The translations under genes were made by a program, and so were the position numbers. This document shows, one piece after another, positions 1 through 8,502 of a DNA stretch of 64,000 bases. The first letter of the stretch is position 1. Every line of letters starts with the position of its first letter. The stretch comes from Nitrospira sp. ST-bin5 (GTDB taxonomy: Bacteria > Nitrospirota > Nitrospiria > Nitrospirales > Nitrospiraceae): positions 168,486 through 232,485 of the forward strand of contig MSXN01000007.1 of NCBI GenBank assembly GCA_002083555.1, read 5' to 3'. Under the pieces are notes generated by a model, which saw nothing but the letters and a program-made list of their open reading frames with translations, had not been told where the DNA came from and ran no database searches.

Positions 1-385
1 TGCCACCTTCAGGCAAGAATCGATAACACGACTCTCAGCGTTTTCCCGATCCGCACATTGTTCATCGCTCTCCTGTCACTTTTGTAGGGCTCGGGCCATC
101 ATCATCCTTGCCGTTTTCTGCCCATCGCCCCGCTCGGACCATCACATGTGGTAGGCCCTCCTGACCTTCGTCATTGCATCGACTCACATTCCTCATCGGG
201 AGTGCTTCCCTCGACTGATCTCAGCCGGACACACACCTTCGCCACGCCATTGTTGAAACCGCCTTCGAGGCAGGAAATTCCAAGACGAGCCAGCCAGTGG
301 GGCTTGTGAAGCGGTCGGGCTGAACAACATTTGCCGCGTTATCTCCGACCGCGACGCGGCGCTACCCCACAGAAGGAGGTTCCTC
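1..385. other. Leader region without a recognisable gene
   Basis: No reading frame with a credible start and protein-like composition is seen before the first gene. The last bases carry the Shine-Dalgarno sequence AAGGAGG (373-379) used by the gene at 386. A promoter must lie here or further upstream, but I cannot place it. Confidence 0.5.
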
Positions 386-814
386 ATGGAATCCACCACC
401 CCTACATTCACCTACCTGCGATCCAAGCTCACGGAATGGCAGGACAACGATCTGCTCGTGCCAACCGAAGAGAGCTGGGAGCGGTTTCAAGAAGTGGCCA
501 CAGATGAAATTCTCCCAGTCCTGTGCGAAGCACAAGAGGTCTTGGAAGCCGCTGGTCTCGAGGTTTCGATCACCGCTTTGGACCATGAAACCCGCTGTCT
601 CGGCTTCTATGTGAAGGACGTGGGGCTCTTCTTCACGCCTTCCGACGATGGAATGACGGTCCACTTCATGGCCCGCCGCTTCACCGGACAGGAGCAAGGG
701 TATGAAAGCCGGTTCCTATACCGGCGCACGAAACTCGAGCCTGTGCGCCGGCTTGTTGAGGAGGCGTTACTCCGTCTCCTCGGGCCACGCCGAGCCAACG
801 CCGTGAATCAGTAA
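386..814 (+). CDS. Hypothetical protein, tandem paralogue 1
   Basis: This 142-residue soluble protein has no family I recognise. The start is fixed by AAGGAGG seven bases upstream. It has no signal peptide or membrane segment. It aligns end to end with the next protein. Shared positions include an RFQ motif (residues 32-34), a conserved 'PVL' and a helical stretch ending near residue 60, then an 'ALD' followed by a beta-rich middle ending in an arginine-containing turn. The pair looks like a tandem duplication. The two genes are separated by about 100 bases that include a strong hairpin. The function is unknown, and the recurrence of the family in this window suggests an accessory rather than a housekeeping role. 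Confidence 0.8.
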   Translation: MESTTPTFTYLRSKLTEWQDNDLLVPTEESWERFQEVATDEILPVLCEAQEVLEAAGLEVSITALDHETRCLGFYVKDVGLFFTPSDDGMTVHFMARRFTGQEQGYESRFLYRRTKLEPVRRLVEEALLRLLGPRRANAVNQ

Positions 815-822
815 CGCCGAGG

Positions 823-860
823 ATGGTGGCGCGACTCCCACCAGGGAATCGCGCCACCAT
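823..860 (+). terminator. Hairpin between the two paralogues
   Basis: Arms at 823-839 and 844-860 pair over 17 bases with one mismatch (G/C-rich, 4-base loop). No T-run follows, so it may be a processing or attenuation hairpin rather than a classical intrinsic terminator. Confidence 0.55.
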
Positions 861-912
861 TCGCCATGTAGTTCGAGGCGACAAGAACAGGATCTGAGGA
901 CGGAGAATAACC

Positions 913-1338
913 ATGAACGACTGTAGTGACTTGATGAGTTTGAAAGCGGCAATCCGTGACAGTCAGGACCAAGGGATTTTACCGGCCGACGCAGACGCAG
1001 GCCGGCGCTTTCAAGTCCTGGCGGCTGAGATCGCGGTGCCGGTGCTGAGAGAGTTAAGGAATACGCTCTGTCTGGAAGGCGTGACCGCGAATCTTTTGAT
1101 GGCCTTGGACGAGCTTACTCCGTATGTCGGACTCGAAGTGGAAGACCCGCACACCACCCTCTGGATCCATCCTTCCTTCGCCGCGCCTGAAGTGCAGACG
1201 AGTATTCAGGGGGGCCGCTATCCTTTGTATTGCAGCGTCAGGCACCTGAGCTATCGAGTCCTCACGCCGGCGAGTTTGGAGACCATCCTTGTCGAACAAC
1301 TGCGTTTGGTTCTGTGTCCGCCACAGCCGATCATGTAA
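913..1338 (+). CDS. Hypothetical protein, tandem paralogue 2
   Basis: This 141-residue protein is related over its whole length to the protein encoded at 386. The order of conserved blocks is the same: an N-terminal 'RFQVLAAEI.PVL' helix, then 'LCLEG', 'ALDELTPYVGLEV', a 'LWIHPS' strand and an arginine-rich C-terminal helix. It has neither a signal peptide nor membrane helices. The ATG is preceded by a purine-rich stretch (GGACGGAG). A frameshifted relative with the same 'LCL.G' and 'A.DE.TPY' blocks is visible near 22.9 kb, so at least three copies of this family once existed in the region. The function is unknown. Confidence 0.75.
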   Translation: MNDCSDLMSLKAAIRDSQDQGILPADADAGRRFQVLAAEIAVPVLRELRNTLCLEGVTANLLMALDELTPYVGLEVEDPHTTLWIHPSFAAPEVQTSIQGGRYPLYCSVRHLSYRVLTPASLETILVEQLRLVLCPPQPIM

Positions 1339-1859
1339 CCCTGCATTCGAAGGCAAAACATATCTCACTCAATGGAGAACCACCCCGACGCATACAAGGT
1401 CCTTCTATACAAACCTAAGGTGTCGCAACGCACACACTGCTATGCACAGATCGGGGAGTTTCCAGACTGTATTGCTGTCTGATCCTGCTAGAACATCACG
1501 CCGAACTCCTGTCCCTCAGATGCTACAAGCTCGTAGTGGACAATCTCATCCGCGACGCGAAAGGCGGTACATTTGTTCATGTCATAACCCAACACAAACT
1601 CAACGATCTGACAAAACGACATAGCCCCTCCAGTCGCTTCGCGGCGAGTGGCTCCACGTGGGTACTGTGGCTGCGTATTCTGCTCAAAACGGCACCCTAT
1701 TATGTATGACGGAATCCAGCCACTCAAAATGCTACAAACCAGCCGATCTAACTGCCCAAGGCTAACTGGTTTGTTCGAGTCTTGAGAGACTCCCTGCCTC
1801 GGGTAAGGACGGGCGCTGGATTGATGCTTTCTCGCTGTCCTGAACGGCTGCTTCCGACC
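1339..1859. other. Gene-free stretch with repeat remnants
   Basis: No coding gene is supported. The stretch around 1716-1760 and 1838-1859 is a diverged inverted copy of sequence at about 42770-42835. Both copies flank the same 150-bp MITE, so the similarity reflects a duplicated, decayed repeat rather than a gene. Confidence 0.45.
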
Positions 1860-2009
1860 GAGGCTGTGTGAAAACGGGAAAGGAATTGAAGTCTAAGAAA
1901 ATCGACCTCTCAGAATGAGCTGTATTCGATTATTTCGAGCCGGGCAATGGTATGAAGACCCCCTGAAATCATGCAAAATCGAACTGCCTACGAGTTTTCA
2001 CACAGCCTC
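1860..2009 (+). mobile_element. 150-bp MITE, copy 1
   Basis: The element is bounded by a perfect 16-bp terminal inverted repeat (GAGGCTGTGTGAAAAC at the left, its complement at the right). It is flanked by a 4-bp direct repeat, GACC (1856-1859 and 2010-2013). It encodes no transposase. A copy that I read as identical lies at 42620-42769. The inverted repeat begins like the end of the IS1182-type element at 3673 (GAGGCTGTAGAAAAAC), so an IS1182-type transposase is the likely mobilising enzyme (inference). The target lies inside a larger repeat unit at the sequence CCGACCCAAAGC. Confidence 0.85.
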
Positions 2010-2279
2010 GACCCAAAGCGGTCGATCACCGAATTGAGAAGCGGCCGTTCAACATTTGCGTTCTATGGTAGGCGGTTCTCCTTTACACTAGGCTAGGGAT
2101 GTGAACCTTCTCAAGGGAGGGTCTTACGCCGATCCGCATAAGAAACCGTGATCAATGGTCGATGGGCCGCAACTCATTGAAACGGCACCAGTTATGGCGT
2201 ATTGTTCACAAACCATAGTGGCGTCTTATACGGATAGAAAATGGCAGATCCGGCTCTTATGCATATCGGCCTAAACATT
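2010..2279 (+). repeat. Copy 1 of the ~285-bp cassette-border repeat
   Basis: The right half of the family is intact. It has an inverted-repeat arm at 2128-2147 (GCCGATCCGCATAAG core), an inner motif CTTATACGGA, and the mirror arm at 2252-2270. It ends in 'CTAAACATT' directly against a GTTAAGC box (2280-2286). The left half is diverged and interrupted by the MITE at 1860. Other copies are at 6322, 12243, 14794 and 20704. Confidence 0.75.
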
Positions 2280-2341
2280 GTTAAGCTTTCGTGACCTAGC
2301 AAATACAAACAACTCAGCAGTATCAAAACACTGGAGAAAAA

Positions 2342-2752
2342 ATGCCGGCATTACAAATTACCGAATTCGAGCAGATATGGGTTGACGGGTTAAATCGAGG
2401 AGATGTCTCTGCGGCTGATGACGCTTTTACCGCCGATGCGATGATTCATATTAACGGCAGCCCCAAACCAAGTCTTACGTTAGCTGAATTCAAAGAGATG
2501 GCGAAAGGACTATTGGCTTCTTTCCCCGATCTACATTTCACTATCGAAGACCAAGTTATTGCGGGCGATAAAGTCACGACCCGATGGGTGGCGGAGGGAA
2601 CGAACACCGGCCCACTCGGCGACATCCCTGCAACAGGGAAAGGGGTAAGACTCAACGGCTTGATCTTAGACAACGTGGTTAATGGCAAAGTGGCCGAACG
2701 ATGGGAACAGTGGGATCAGGCGGGCATGATGCAACAGTTGGGTCTTATCTGA
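2342..2752 (+). CDS. SnoaL-like ester cyclase / NTF2-fold protein
   Basis: This 136-residue protein belongs to the SnoaL-like (polyketide cyclase-like) NTF2-fold family. The family pattern is clear: an N-terminal helix, 'FPDLHFTIEDQVIAGDKVTT', a W-A-EGTNTG turn, 'IPATGKGVRLNG' and the C-terminal 'ERWEQWDQAGMMQQLG'. Members are small dimeric cytoplasmic proteins; many have no known substrate, so the exact reaction is open. The start ATG has only a weak purine stretch upstream (GGAGAAAAA). The gene lies alone between a GTTAAGC box (2280) and an attC-like site (2777), as expected of an integron cassette. The cassette start does not match the R'' box well, so the left border may be rearranged. 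Confidence 0.85.
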   Translation: MPALQITEFEQIWVDGLNRGDVSAADDAFTADAMIHINGSPKPSLTLAEFKEMAKGLLASFPDLHFTIEDQVIAGDKVTTRWVAEGTNTGPLGDIPATGKGVRLNGLILDNVVNGKVAERWEQWDQAGMMQQLGLI

Positions 2753-2776
2753 GAGACAATCCTTCCCCCAAGTTTC

Positions 2777-2867
2777 GCCTAACATCCATTGCACGGGAGC
2801 GCGCGCAACTTGGGCGGTTTGTTACCACCAACGTTACAGCGCGCGCCCGGTGAACGAGTTGTTAGAC
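2777..2867 (+). other. attC-like site after the SnoaL-like gene
   Basis: R'' box GCCTAAC (2777-2783) and R' box GTTAGAC (2861-2867) bound a long imperfect palindrome with complementary GCGCGCGC tracts near 2800-2807 and 2840-2846. The size (91 bp) and boxes match integron attC sites. Confidence 0.75.
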
Positions 2868-2872
2868 ATCAC

Positions 2873-3586
2873 ATGACTCAGCCATCTGAACAATTCGACG
2901 CAACAGCGCACTTTGACGAAAGCCTCGCGGCGAAGTACGACCGCAGGATTCGTTTGTTTTGTCCAAGCTACGACGCCCTGCACCAAATGATTGTGCCCTG
3001 GCTTCAAGGGCTTCCGGAAGGCTCTACCTTTCTTTCGGCGGGCGCAGGTACCGGCGCTGAAATTGTCACCCTCGGGAAATGCTTTCCTTGTTGGCGCTTT
3101 GTCGCCGTCGATGTCTCACCCAACATGCTCGGCGCCTGCCAGCACAAGGCAGCTGAAGCCAAGATGGCGGAACGTGTTTCCTTCTTCAACGGTCGGTTGC
3201 AGGAATATCAATCGTCGGTCCCGTTTGATGCTGCATCTTCTGTCTTCGTAGCTCACTTCATCAAAGGCCGAGAAGAAAAGCTCGCCTATTTTCGTTCAAT
3301 GGCGAGCAACCTAAAGCCGGGAGGGTTGTTCATTCTTGCCGATCTCTTTGGCGACACGTCTTCCTCGGACTTCAAGCGTCTGTTGAACGCTTGGCTCTTG
3401 TCTTATGCCGGTCACGGTGTATCTACCGAAGAAGTCGCCAAAGACCGAGCCCACGTCGAGAACGACGTGGCCTTTGTCCCCGAAAACGAGTTGGTTGGCT
3501 TGCTTCGTGAGGCCGGCTTCTCTCAGCCTCTTCGCTTCTACCAAACATTCCTGTTTGGTGGGTGGGTAGCGACCCGCGATGTCTAA
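2873..3586 (+). CDS. Class I SAM-dependent methyltransferase (cassette gene)
   Basis: This 237-residue methyltransferase has the glycine-rich SAM-binding motif 'SAGAGTGAEIVTLG' (about residues 53-66), the acidic motif 'VAVDVSPNML' about 25 residues later, and a 'LKPGGLFILADLF' strand (post-I/III region). The substrate is unknown; the layout resembles small-molecule methyltransferases. I chose the ATG at 2873, which follows the R' box of the preceding attC by five bases. The open frame extends further upstream, but only through attC sequence. The stop overlaps the R'' box (GTCTAAC, 3581-3587) of its own attC, and GTCTAAC mirrors the cassette start GTTAGAC, which supports a genuine cassette. 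Confidence 0.88.
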   Translation: MTQPSEQFDATAHFDESLAAKYDRRIRLFCPSYDALHQMIVPWLQGLPEGSTFLSAGAGTGAEIVTLGKCFPCWRFVAVDVSPNMLGACQHKAAEAKMAERVSFFNGRLQEYQSSVPFDAASSVFVAHFIKGREEKLAYFRSMASNLKPGGLFILADLFGDTSSSDFKRLLNAWLLSYAGHGVSTEEVAKDRAHVENDVAFVPENELVGLLREAGFSQPLRFYQTFLFGGWVATRDV

Positions 3587-3672
3587 CTTCTCGGTCAACC
3601 GGACCGCCCGCAAGCTGCGCTTGCAGGTTCCCTCCGCACTTCGCGCTCCGGCCACCGGTTACTTCAAACGTT

Positions 3673-5465
3673 GAGGCTGTAGAAAAACCCACAGGCCCCT
3701 CTCTCCCATGAGATAATTAGCCGCACTGAATTTCATAGGGAGGTCGTTGGCATGGCTCGATACAAACCCATTCACACCGGTCTGAAACTTCTGCCGGTGG
3801 ATTTTGACCAGCAGGTCATTCCCGGTAGCTTTGAACACGCCCTCTGCTACATGGTCGATCACGAACTCGACCTCACCGAATTCCACGCCCGCTACAAGAA
3901 CGACGACGAAGGTGCCCCGGCCTTCGACCCTGCCGCCCTCATCAAAATCATCCTGTTAGCCTACAGCCGAGGCATCATCAGCAGTCGCAAAATGGAACGC
4001 GCCTGCCTGGAGAACGTGCTGTTCATTGCGGTGTCGGGTGACAGCCACCCGCACTTCACCACACTGGCCGCCTTCGTCTCCGAGATGGGGGATGGTGTGG
4101 CCAGCCTGTTCGCCCAGGTGTTGCTGGTCTGTGATCGGCAAGGCTTGATTGGGCGTGAACTGTTTGCCATTGATGGTGTGAAACTCCCCAGTAACGCCAG
4201 TAAACAAAAGAGCGGTACCCGTGCAGACTATCAACGCCAACTGGACAAAATGGAAGCGGCGACCCAAAAGATGATCGCCCAGCAGAAGCATGCCGATACG
4301 GCCCCAACTGACGACGCGCTCGTCAAGCGCGAGTCGCTCCGGCTGGAACGTCTGCACAAGGAAGCCGGTCAACTCCGCGACTGGCTCAAGACGCACCCCG
4401 AAGACCGCAAAGGTGCCAAAGGCACCGTGCGCCTGTCGAACCGCACCGACAACGGCTCAGCCAAGATGGCCACCAGCAAGGGCGTGATCCAAGGGTATAC
4501 CGGTGTGGCAGCGGTCGATGAGAAGACCCAGATCATCGTGGAGGCCCAAGCCCACGGCACCGGATCAGAACAAGAACTGTTGCTCCCTATCGTCAAGGCC
4601 ACCACAGCATGGCGCACCTCGAAGACTGTGGTGACCGCCGATGCGGGCTATCATTCCGAGGCCAATCTGAAGGCACTTGCTGACACCTCGGTCGACGCCT
4701 ATATCCCCGACAACGGCTACCGAAAACGGGACGAGCGGTACGCCGACCAGGCCATCCACACCGCCAAGCCTGATCCGCTCTGGAACAAAGCCAAGACGCC
4801 TGGCAGGGTGCAGCGATTTACACCGCAGGACTTCCAGTTGGCGGAGGATTGCACACACTGCACCTGCCCCGCTGGAAAGCGGCTCTATGGCAATGGTTCG
4901 AACTGCACATTCAATGGGTTTGCGGCGATCAAGTTTCGCGGAGCAGAAAAGGATTGCCTCCCCTGTGCGCGGCGCCACGAATGTTTGCGCACCCCGGAGA
5001 AGACAAAGACCCGACAGGTCGCCTTCTTTCAGGGCAAACGCCCAGGGCATACGAGTTTCACCGACCGGATGAAGACGAGGATCGACTCGGATACGGGCCG
5101 ACACATGATTACGCGCCGTTTTGCTACGGTGGAGCCGGTATTTGGCAACCTGCGCGGGAATAAACATCTCTGCCGCTTCAGCCTGCGCAGCCAGCAGAAA
5201 GTGGACGGGCAATGGAAGCTGTATTGCCTCATGCACAACATTGAGAAGCTGGCGCATCATGGTTATGGAAGGTGAGGGCAAAACACGGGTGAACACAGCC
5301 CTGGTTTTGACCTGGGTAACGGGTAGGGGGGCGACGGGTGTCATCGACGAGATCTGGCTCGGCTACGCGTAAAGATTTGAGATTGGCTGATGGCAAGATG
5401 GCGTTTCAAACAAATCAGCCCAGAGGCACTAATGGATAACCAGAAGTGGGTTTTTCTACAGCCTC
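3673..5465 (+). mobile_element. IS1182-type insertion sequence (1793 bp)
   Basis: Perfect 20-bp terminal inverted repeats (left GAGGCTGTAGAAAAACCCAC; its exact complement at 5446-5465) enclose one transposase gene. The flanking direct repeat is GTT. The element looks intact: full ends, full-length transposase, no frameshift seen. It sits in the R' box of an attC-like site. Confidence 0.9.
3752..5275 (+). CDS. IS1182-family transposase
   Basis: This 507-residue DDE transposase has an N-terminal DNA-binding part ('HELDLTEFHARYKNDD.GAPAFDPA') and a catalytic domain with likely acidic residues in 'FAIDGVKLPSNAS' (about residue 144), 'VTADAGYHSEAN' (about 296) and 'VEPVFGNLRGNKHL' (about 463). 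A cysteine cluster typical of the family ('CTHCTCPAGK' and 'CLPCARRHEC') lies between the last two. The ATG is preceded by AGGGAGG. It probably acts on its own 20-bp ends and, by similarity of the ends, possibly on the 150-bp MITEs in this window. Confidence 0.92.
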   Translation: MARYKPIHTGLKLLPVDFDQQVIPGSFEHALCYMVDHELDLTEFHARYKNDDEGAPAFDPAALIKIILLAYSRGIISSRKMERACLENVLFIAVSGDSHPHFTTLAAFVSEMGDGVASLFAQVLLVCDRQGLIGRELFAIDGVKLPSNASKQKSGTRADYQRQLDKMEAATQKMIAQQKHADTAPTDDALVKRESLRLERLHKEAGQLRDWLKTHPEDRKGAKGTVRLSNRTDNGSAKMATSKGVIQGYTGVAAVDEKTQIIVEAQAHGTGSEQELLLPIVKATTAWRTSKTVVTADAGYHSEANLKALADTSVDAYIPDNGYRKRDERYADQAIHTAKPDPLWNKAKTPGRVQRFTPQDFQLAEDCTHCTCPAGKRLYGNGSNCTFNGFAAIKFRGAEKDCLPCARRHECLRTPEKTKTRQVAFFQGKRPGHTSFTDRMKTRIDSDTGRHMITRRFATVEPVFGNLRGNKHLCRFSLRSQQKVDGQWKLYCLMHNIEKLAHHGYGR

Positions 5466-5494
5466 GTTAGGGCGCATCACGGGACGCCGTCGCA

Positions 5495-6202
5495 ATGAGC
5501 GAGTTTTCCAAGGAACAGTTCGACGAGGTCGTGCGCGAGTACATCGACTTCGTCAACGAACAAGTCGGCGCGTACATGAGCGCACTGGCCGGCTTCGCTG
5601 GCCACCATGCTCGTGTCTCCCGGCAGATCCATCGAGCCAACCGCCCGGTCTCAATGAGACCGCCCGACGAGACAGGCATGACGACAGTCGTGTGGGCCAG
5701 CTACGAAGACCCCTCCAAGCCCGACATCATTCACAACCAAATAATCCGATGTGACGAATATCTTGAGGCGAATCGACCGGGAGGGAAAAACGAGCAGCAG
5801 CACTCTCGCTCGATCCTCATCTTTCTGTTCACATACTGGGAGTGCGAGATCCGGCCGCGGCTTGCGCGTGCGAAGGGAGTGGAACTGAATGAAATCCAAT
5901 CGGACATCATGGGCGACCTGAGAGCGCTGCGAAACGTCATCTTGCATTCGAAGAGCGTGCTTCGCCCCGACAAGCATGCGTCACTACAACTTCTCGGTGA
6001 CATGTTTGAGGTCGACAAGGAGCTCAACTTCACGTATGAGAAAATGCACCAGATATTCGTATTCATTAAACAGGAATGTGCGCGTTCGCTGTTCGCATGG
6101 CGCGGTGTAAAAGACGGGCCTGTCAAGCCCGAGGAGCTGACGGACGTGGCCATCCAGTTCGGGTCGTCGCGTACTCGGAAGCCCAACCCAGATGTGCCCT
6201 AA
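5495..6202 (+). CDS. HEPN-like cassette protein
   Basis: This 235-residue protein is soluble and mostly helical. In its middle it carries 'DLRALRNVILHSKSVL' (about residues 145-160). The RNVILH hexapeptide fits the RxxxxH motif of HEPN-fold RNases and toxins. The preceding 'ILIFLFTYWECEIRPRL' helix is also typical of that fold. I infer a HEPN-type domain; RNase activity is not shown. The cassette structure is clear: the cassette begins GTTAGGGC (5466) and the stop overlaps the mirror-image GCCCTAAC (6196-6203). The gene has no visible promoter between the IS and its start. It is one of four HEPN-like genes in the array. Confidence 0.7.
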   Translation: MSEFSKEQFDEVVREYIDFVNEQVGAYMSALAGFAGHHARVSRQIHRANRPVSMRPPDETGMTTVVWASYEDPSKPDIIHNQIIRCDEYLEANRPGGKNEQQHSRSILIFLFTYWECEIRPRLARAKGVELNEIQSDIMGDLRALRNVILHSKSVLRPDKHASLQLLGDMFEVDKELNFTYEKMHQIFVFIKQECARSLFAWRGVKDGPVKPEELTDVAIQFGSSRTRKPNPDVP

Positions 6203-6320
6203 CAAGGCGTTGAACCGGACGTGGAATAGCGTAGTCCAAATGCCCACTGTATCGTTCTGGCATCAACCTCTTCAGTCTCGGCGGGATCCGGCGGCGCTAT
6301 TTTACTGCCTTTAACGCCGA
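6196..6320 (+). other. attC-like site after the 5495 gene
   Basis: R'' GCCCTAAC (6196-6203) is followed by a long palindrome with arms 'AATAGCG' (6225-6231) and 'CGCTATT' near 6295. The right box is degenerate (TTTAACGCC or GCATTAACGC) because it abuts the left end of the recombinase-carrying repeat. Confidence 0.55.
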
Positions 6321-6604
6321 GCATTAACGCGGCAGGTCTGAGGACCGCTTTATGGCGGTGCGATCTCGGCGCCGAACTTCCGCACTTGCCCGGATAGCGG
6401 CATTTGAATCTGACAAACACATCGTGGACACTCCTTTCTCAATGGATTTCGCCAAAGTTAGTGCATCGCACTGACGGGTCGCGAAGGTAGTGGCGCTAGT
6501 CTCGCCACCTTCTTTCAATGAAAGGAGTCCATCATGGGAATAATCAGCACGCCTACACACCGCGAACCGTGGAAGAAGGGCAAACTTGTCGGCCAAAAAG
6601 CTCC

Positions 6605-7677
6605 TTGAGTTCTAACTCCAAGTGCAACACTTCAAGCCCTGATGGGTTACGGTGTTGCCATGCGAACGAGATCTTATCGACACATGAGTGCCGAAGAACG
6701 TGAAACCCTGAGTCTGGGGCTGGCCCGCGGCCATTCGTTGCGGACGATGGCGACGGTGTTGAGGCGAACGCCCAGCACCGTGAGCCGTGAACACGCCCGC
6801 AATGCGATGGCCGCCCCCTATCGTGCCTGCACGGCACAGAGGCTGGCGGCAGCCCGAGCCCGTCAGCCACGGCGACCGCGCAAACTCCTGGATCCCTGGC
6901 TGTGGCAGTACGTCAGGATACACCTGGCTCAGGGCTGCTCGCCCGAACAGATTGCCGGACGCCTCCGACGCGCGTATCCTGACGACATGGGCAAACAGCT
7001 GTCGACCGAGACCATCTATGCGGGCCTGTATGTGCTGCCCCGCGGTACCCTGCGAAGCAAACTGCTGGCCGCGTTGCGTCAGGCGCGCAAGGCGCGCCGG
7101 CCTCGGACGCGAGGGACCGATCGACGCGGCCAGATTCCCCACATGACGCCGATTGCCGAGCGCCCCGCTGAGGTGGCCACTCGTGCCGTGCCCGGCCACT
7201 GGGAAGGCGACCTGATCAAGGGGGCCCGCAATGGCTCGGCCGTCGGGACCCTGGTCGAGCGGACCACACGCCTGGTCATTCTGGCTAGGATGGACGGGAC
7301 GGATGCGAGAAGTGCCCGACAGGGCTTCACGAAGAAACTCCAGCATGTGCCCGCGCCGCTGCGCAAAACCTTGACCTACGATCGCGGGAAAGAGATGGCT
7401 GAGCATGAGCGTCTGGCCGAGCGGCTCGCGATCCGGATGTTCTTTGCCGATCCGTACAGCCCATGGCAGCGCGGCACCAACGAAAACACCAATGGCCTGC
7501 TGCGCCAGTACCTGCCCAAGGGCACGGACTTGTCGGGCTATACGCAGCGCGAGCTGAACGCCATCGCCCATCGGTTGAACACGCGCCCGAGGAAATGTCT
7601 CGACTTTGCCACGCCCCTGGAAGTTTATGCGCAACTGCGCCATCATTCACCCGTTGCACTTGGAACTTGAAACCGCC
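6605..7677 (+). mobile_element. IS30-type insertion sequence (about 1073 bp)
   Basis: The ends share an imperfect inverted repeat whose best part is TCCAAGTGCAAC (near 6617 and, inverted, near 7653). The flanking duplication is CTCC (6601-6604 and 7678-7681). Excision in silico restores the interrupted recombinase reading frame, which fixes the borders to within a base or two. Confidence 0.85.
6660..7670 (+). CDS. IS30-family transposase
   Basis: This transposase of about 336 residues starts at the ATG at 6660 (M-R-T-R-S-Y-R-H); an in-frame ATG also exists at 6642. An N-terminal HTH ('LSAEERE'-like, 'LRTMATVLRRTPSTVSREHARN') precedes the DDE domain. Catalytic acids are visible in 'GHWEGDLIKG', 'TYDRGKEMAEHE' and 'PWQRGTNENTNGLLRQYLPKG'. 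All three blocks are standard for the IS30 family. The gene fills nearly the whole element and looks intact. It is inserted co-oriented inside the small recombinase gene. Confidence 0.92.
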   Translation: MRTRSYRHMSAEERETLSLGLARGHSLRTMATVLRRTPSTVSREHARNAMAAPYRACTAQRLAAARARQPRRPRKLLDPWLWQYVRIHLAQGCSPEQIAGRLRRAYPDDMGKQLSTETIYAGLYVLPRGTLRSKLLAALRQARKARRPRTRGTDRRGQIPHMTPIAERPAEVATRAVPGHWEGDLIKGARNGSAVGTLVERTTRLVILARMDGTDARSARQGFTKKLQHVPAPLRKTLTYDRGKEMAEHERLAERLAIRMFFADPYSPWQRGTNENTNGLLRQYLPKGTDLSGYTQRELNAIAHRLNTRPRKCLDFATPLEVYAQLRHHSPVALGT

Positions 7678-8502
7678 CTCCGTTCAAGCTGAAGGAGATT
7701 TGGGCGATTCGGACCCGGCTGCAAATGGCCGGTCGTTCCCGCGACCTCGCGCTCTTTGATTTAGGGATCGACAGCAAACTGCGGGGCTGCGACCTGGTCA
7801 AGCTACGTGTGCGCGATATTTGCCACGGCGATCAGATTGCCCCGCGGGCGATCATCATGCAACAAAAAACCCAACGACCGGTGCAGTTTGAGATCACACC
7901 GTCCACTCGGGAAGCTGTAGGAACATGGGTCAAGCAGGCCACGCTGAAGTCAGAGGACTATCTGTTTCCCAGCCGCATCCACAACTCCCCTCACATGGGC
8001 ACCCGGCAGTACGCACGAGTGCTGGAGGGATGGGTGAAGGCCATCGGCCTCGATGTCACAGCCTATGGGACGCATTCCATGCGGCGCACCAAGGCCTCGC
8101 TGATCTATCGGCGGACGAAGAACCTGAGAGCGGTGCAGCTATTACTTGGGCACACCAAGCTCGAAAGCACCGTCCGCTACCTCGGCATCGAAGTTGATGA
8201 TGCCCTGGAGTTGGCCGAACAGACGGAGGTGTGACTGTCGAGCATTGGCTAGTGGGTCTGGCAGCGCCCCAAAGCCAACGGGCGCTGTCCGACCCAAAGC
8301 AGAAGTACACGACCGACCGCTACCAGAGGGGGAACTTACACCGATCCGCATAAGAACCCGTGATACATGGTCCCACCGGCGCAACTCGTTGATACGACAA
8401 CGAGCACGGCGTATTATTCATGAACTATAGTGGCGTGTTATACGGGCAGAAATGGTCGGGGCCAGCTCTTACGCGGATCCGTCTAAACATTGTTAGCCCG
8501 CT

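Larger units (their letters stand above)
3581..5472 (+). other. attC-like site split by an IS element
   Basis: The R'' box GTCTAAC is at 3581-3587. The palindromic body runs to 3669. The R' box is GTTAGGG at 5466-5472, after the IS1182-type insertion. The IS is flanked by GTT on both sides (3670-3672 and 5466-5468), so it inserted within the R' box itself. Without the IS the site is about 96 bp. Confidence 0.75.
6534..8234 (+). pseudogene. Small tyrosine recombinase, disrupted by IS30-type element
   Basis: The N-terminus is encoded at 6534-6604, after AAAGGAG, and reads MGIIS...KGKLVGQKAP. The rest is encoded from 7682 (FKLKEIWAIRTRLQMAGRSRD...). Removing 6605-7677 plus one copy of the CTCC duplication restores a continuous 207-residue protein. 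Catalytic landmarks of tyrosine recombinases are present: Arg I in 'SKLRGCDLVKL', 'GTHSMRRTKAS', 'LLGHTKLESTVRYLG' with the likely nucleophile Tyr. There is no long N-terminal core-binding domain, as in other short (about 200-residue) recombinases of this kind. The 3' part alone has an ATG at 7725, but a product from it would lack the N-terminus. Confidence 0.88.
6322..8491 (+). mobile_element. Recombinase-carrying full-length member of the repeat family
   Basis: The left segment (6322-6400) matches the left part of the short repeats at 12243, 14794 and 20704. The right segment (8285-8491) matches their right part, including inverted arms at 8340-8358 and 8464-8482 and the terminal 'CTAAACAT' against GTTAGCC. 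Between them lies a small tyrosine-recombinase gene that the short copies lack. I read this as the complete unit and the short copies as internal-deletion derivatives. It is itself interrupted by an IS30-type element, so it is probably inactive. Confidence 0.65.

Noticed and set aside
7725..8234. Intact 169-residue recombinase
   Set aside because: The upstream in-frame residues and the separated N-terminus show it is the 3' part of an interrupted gene.
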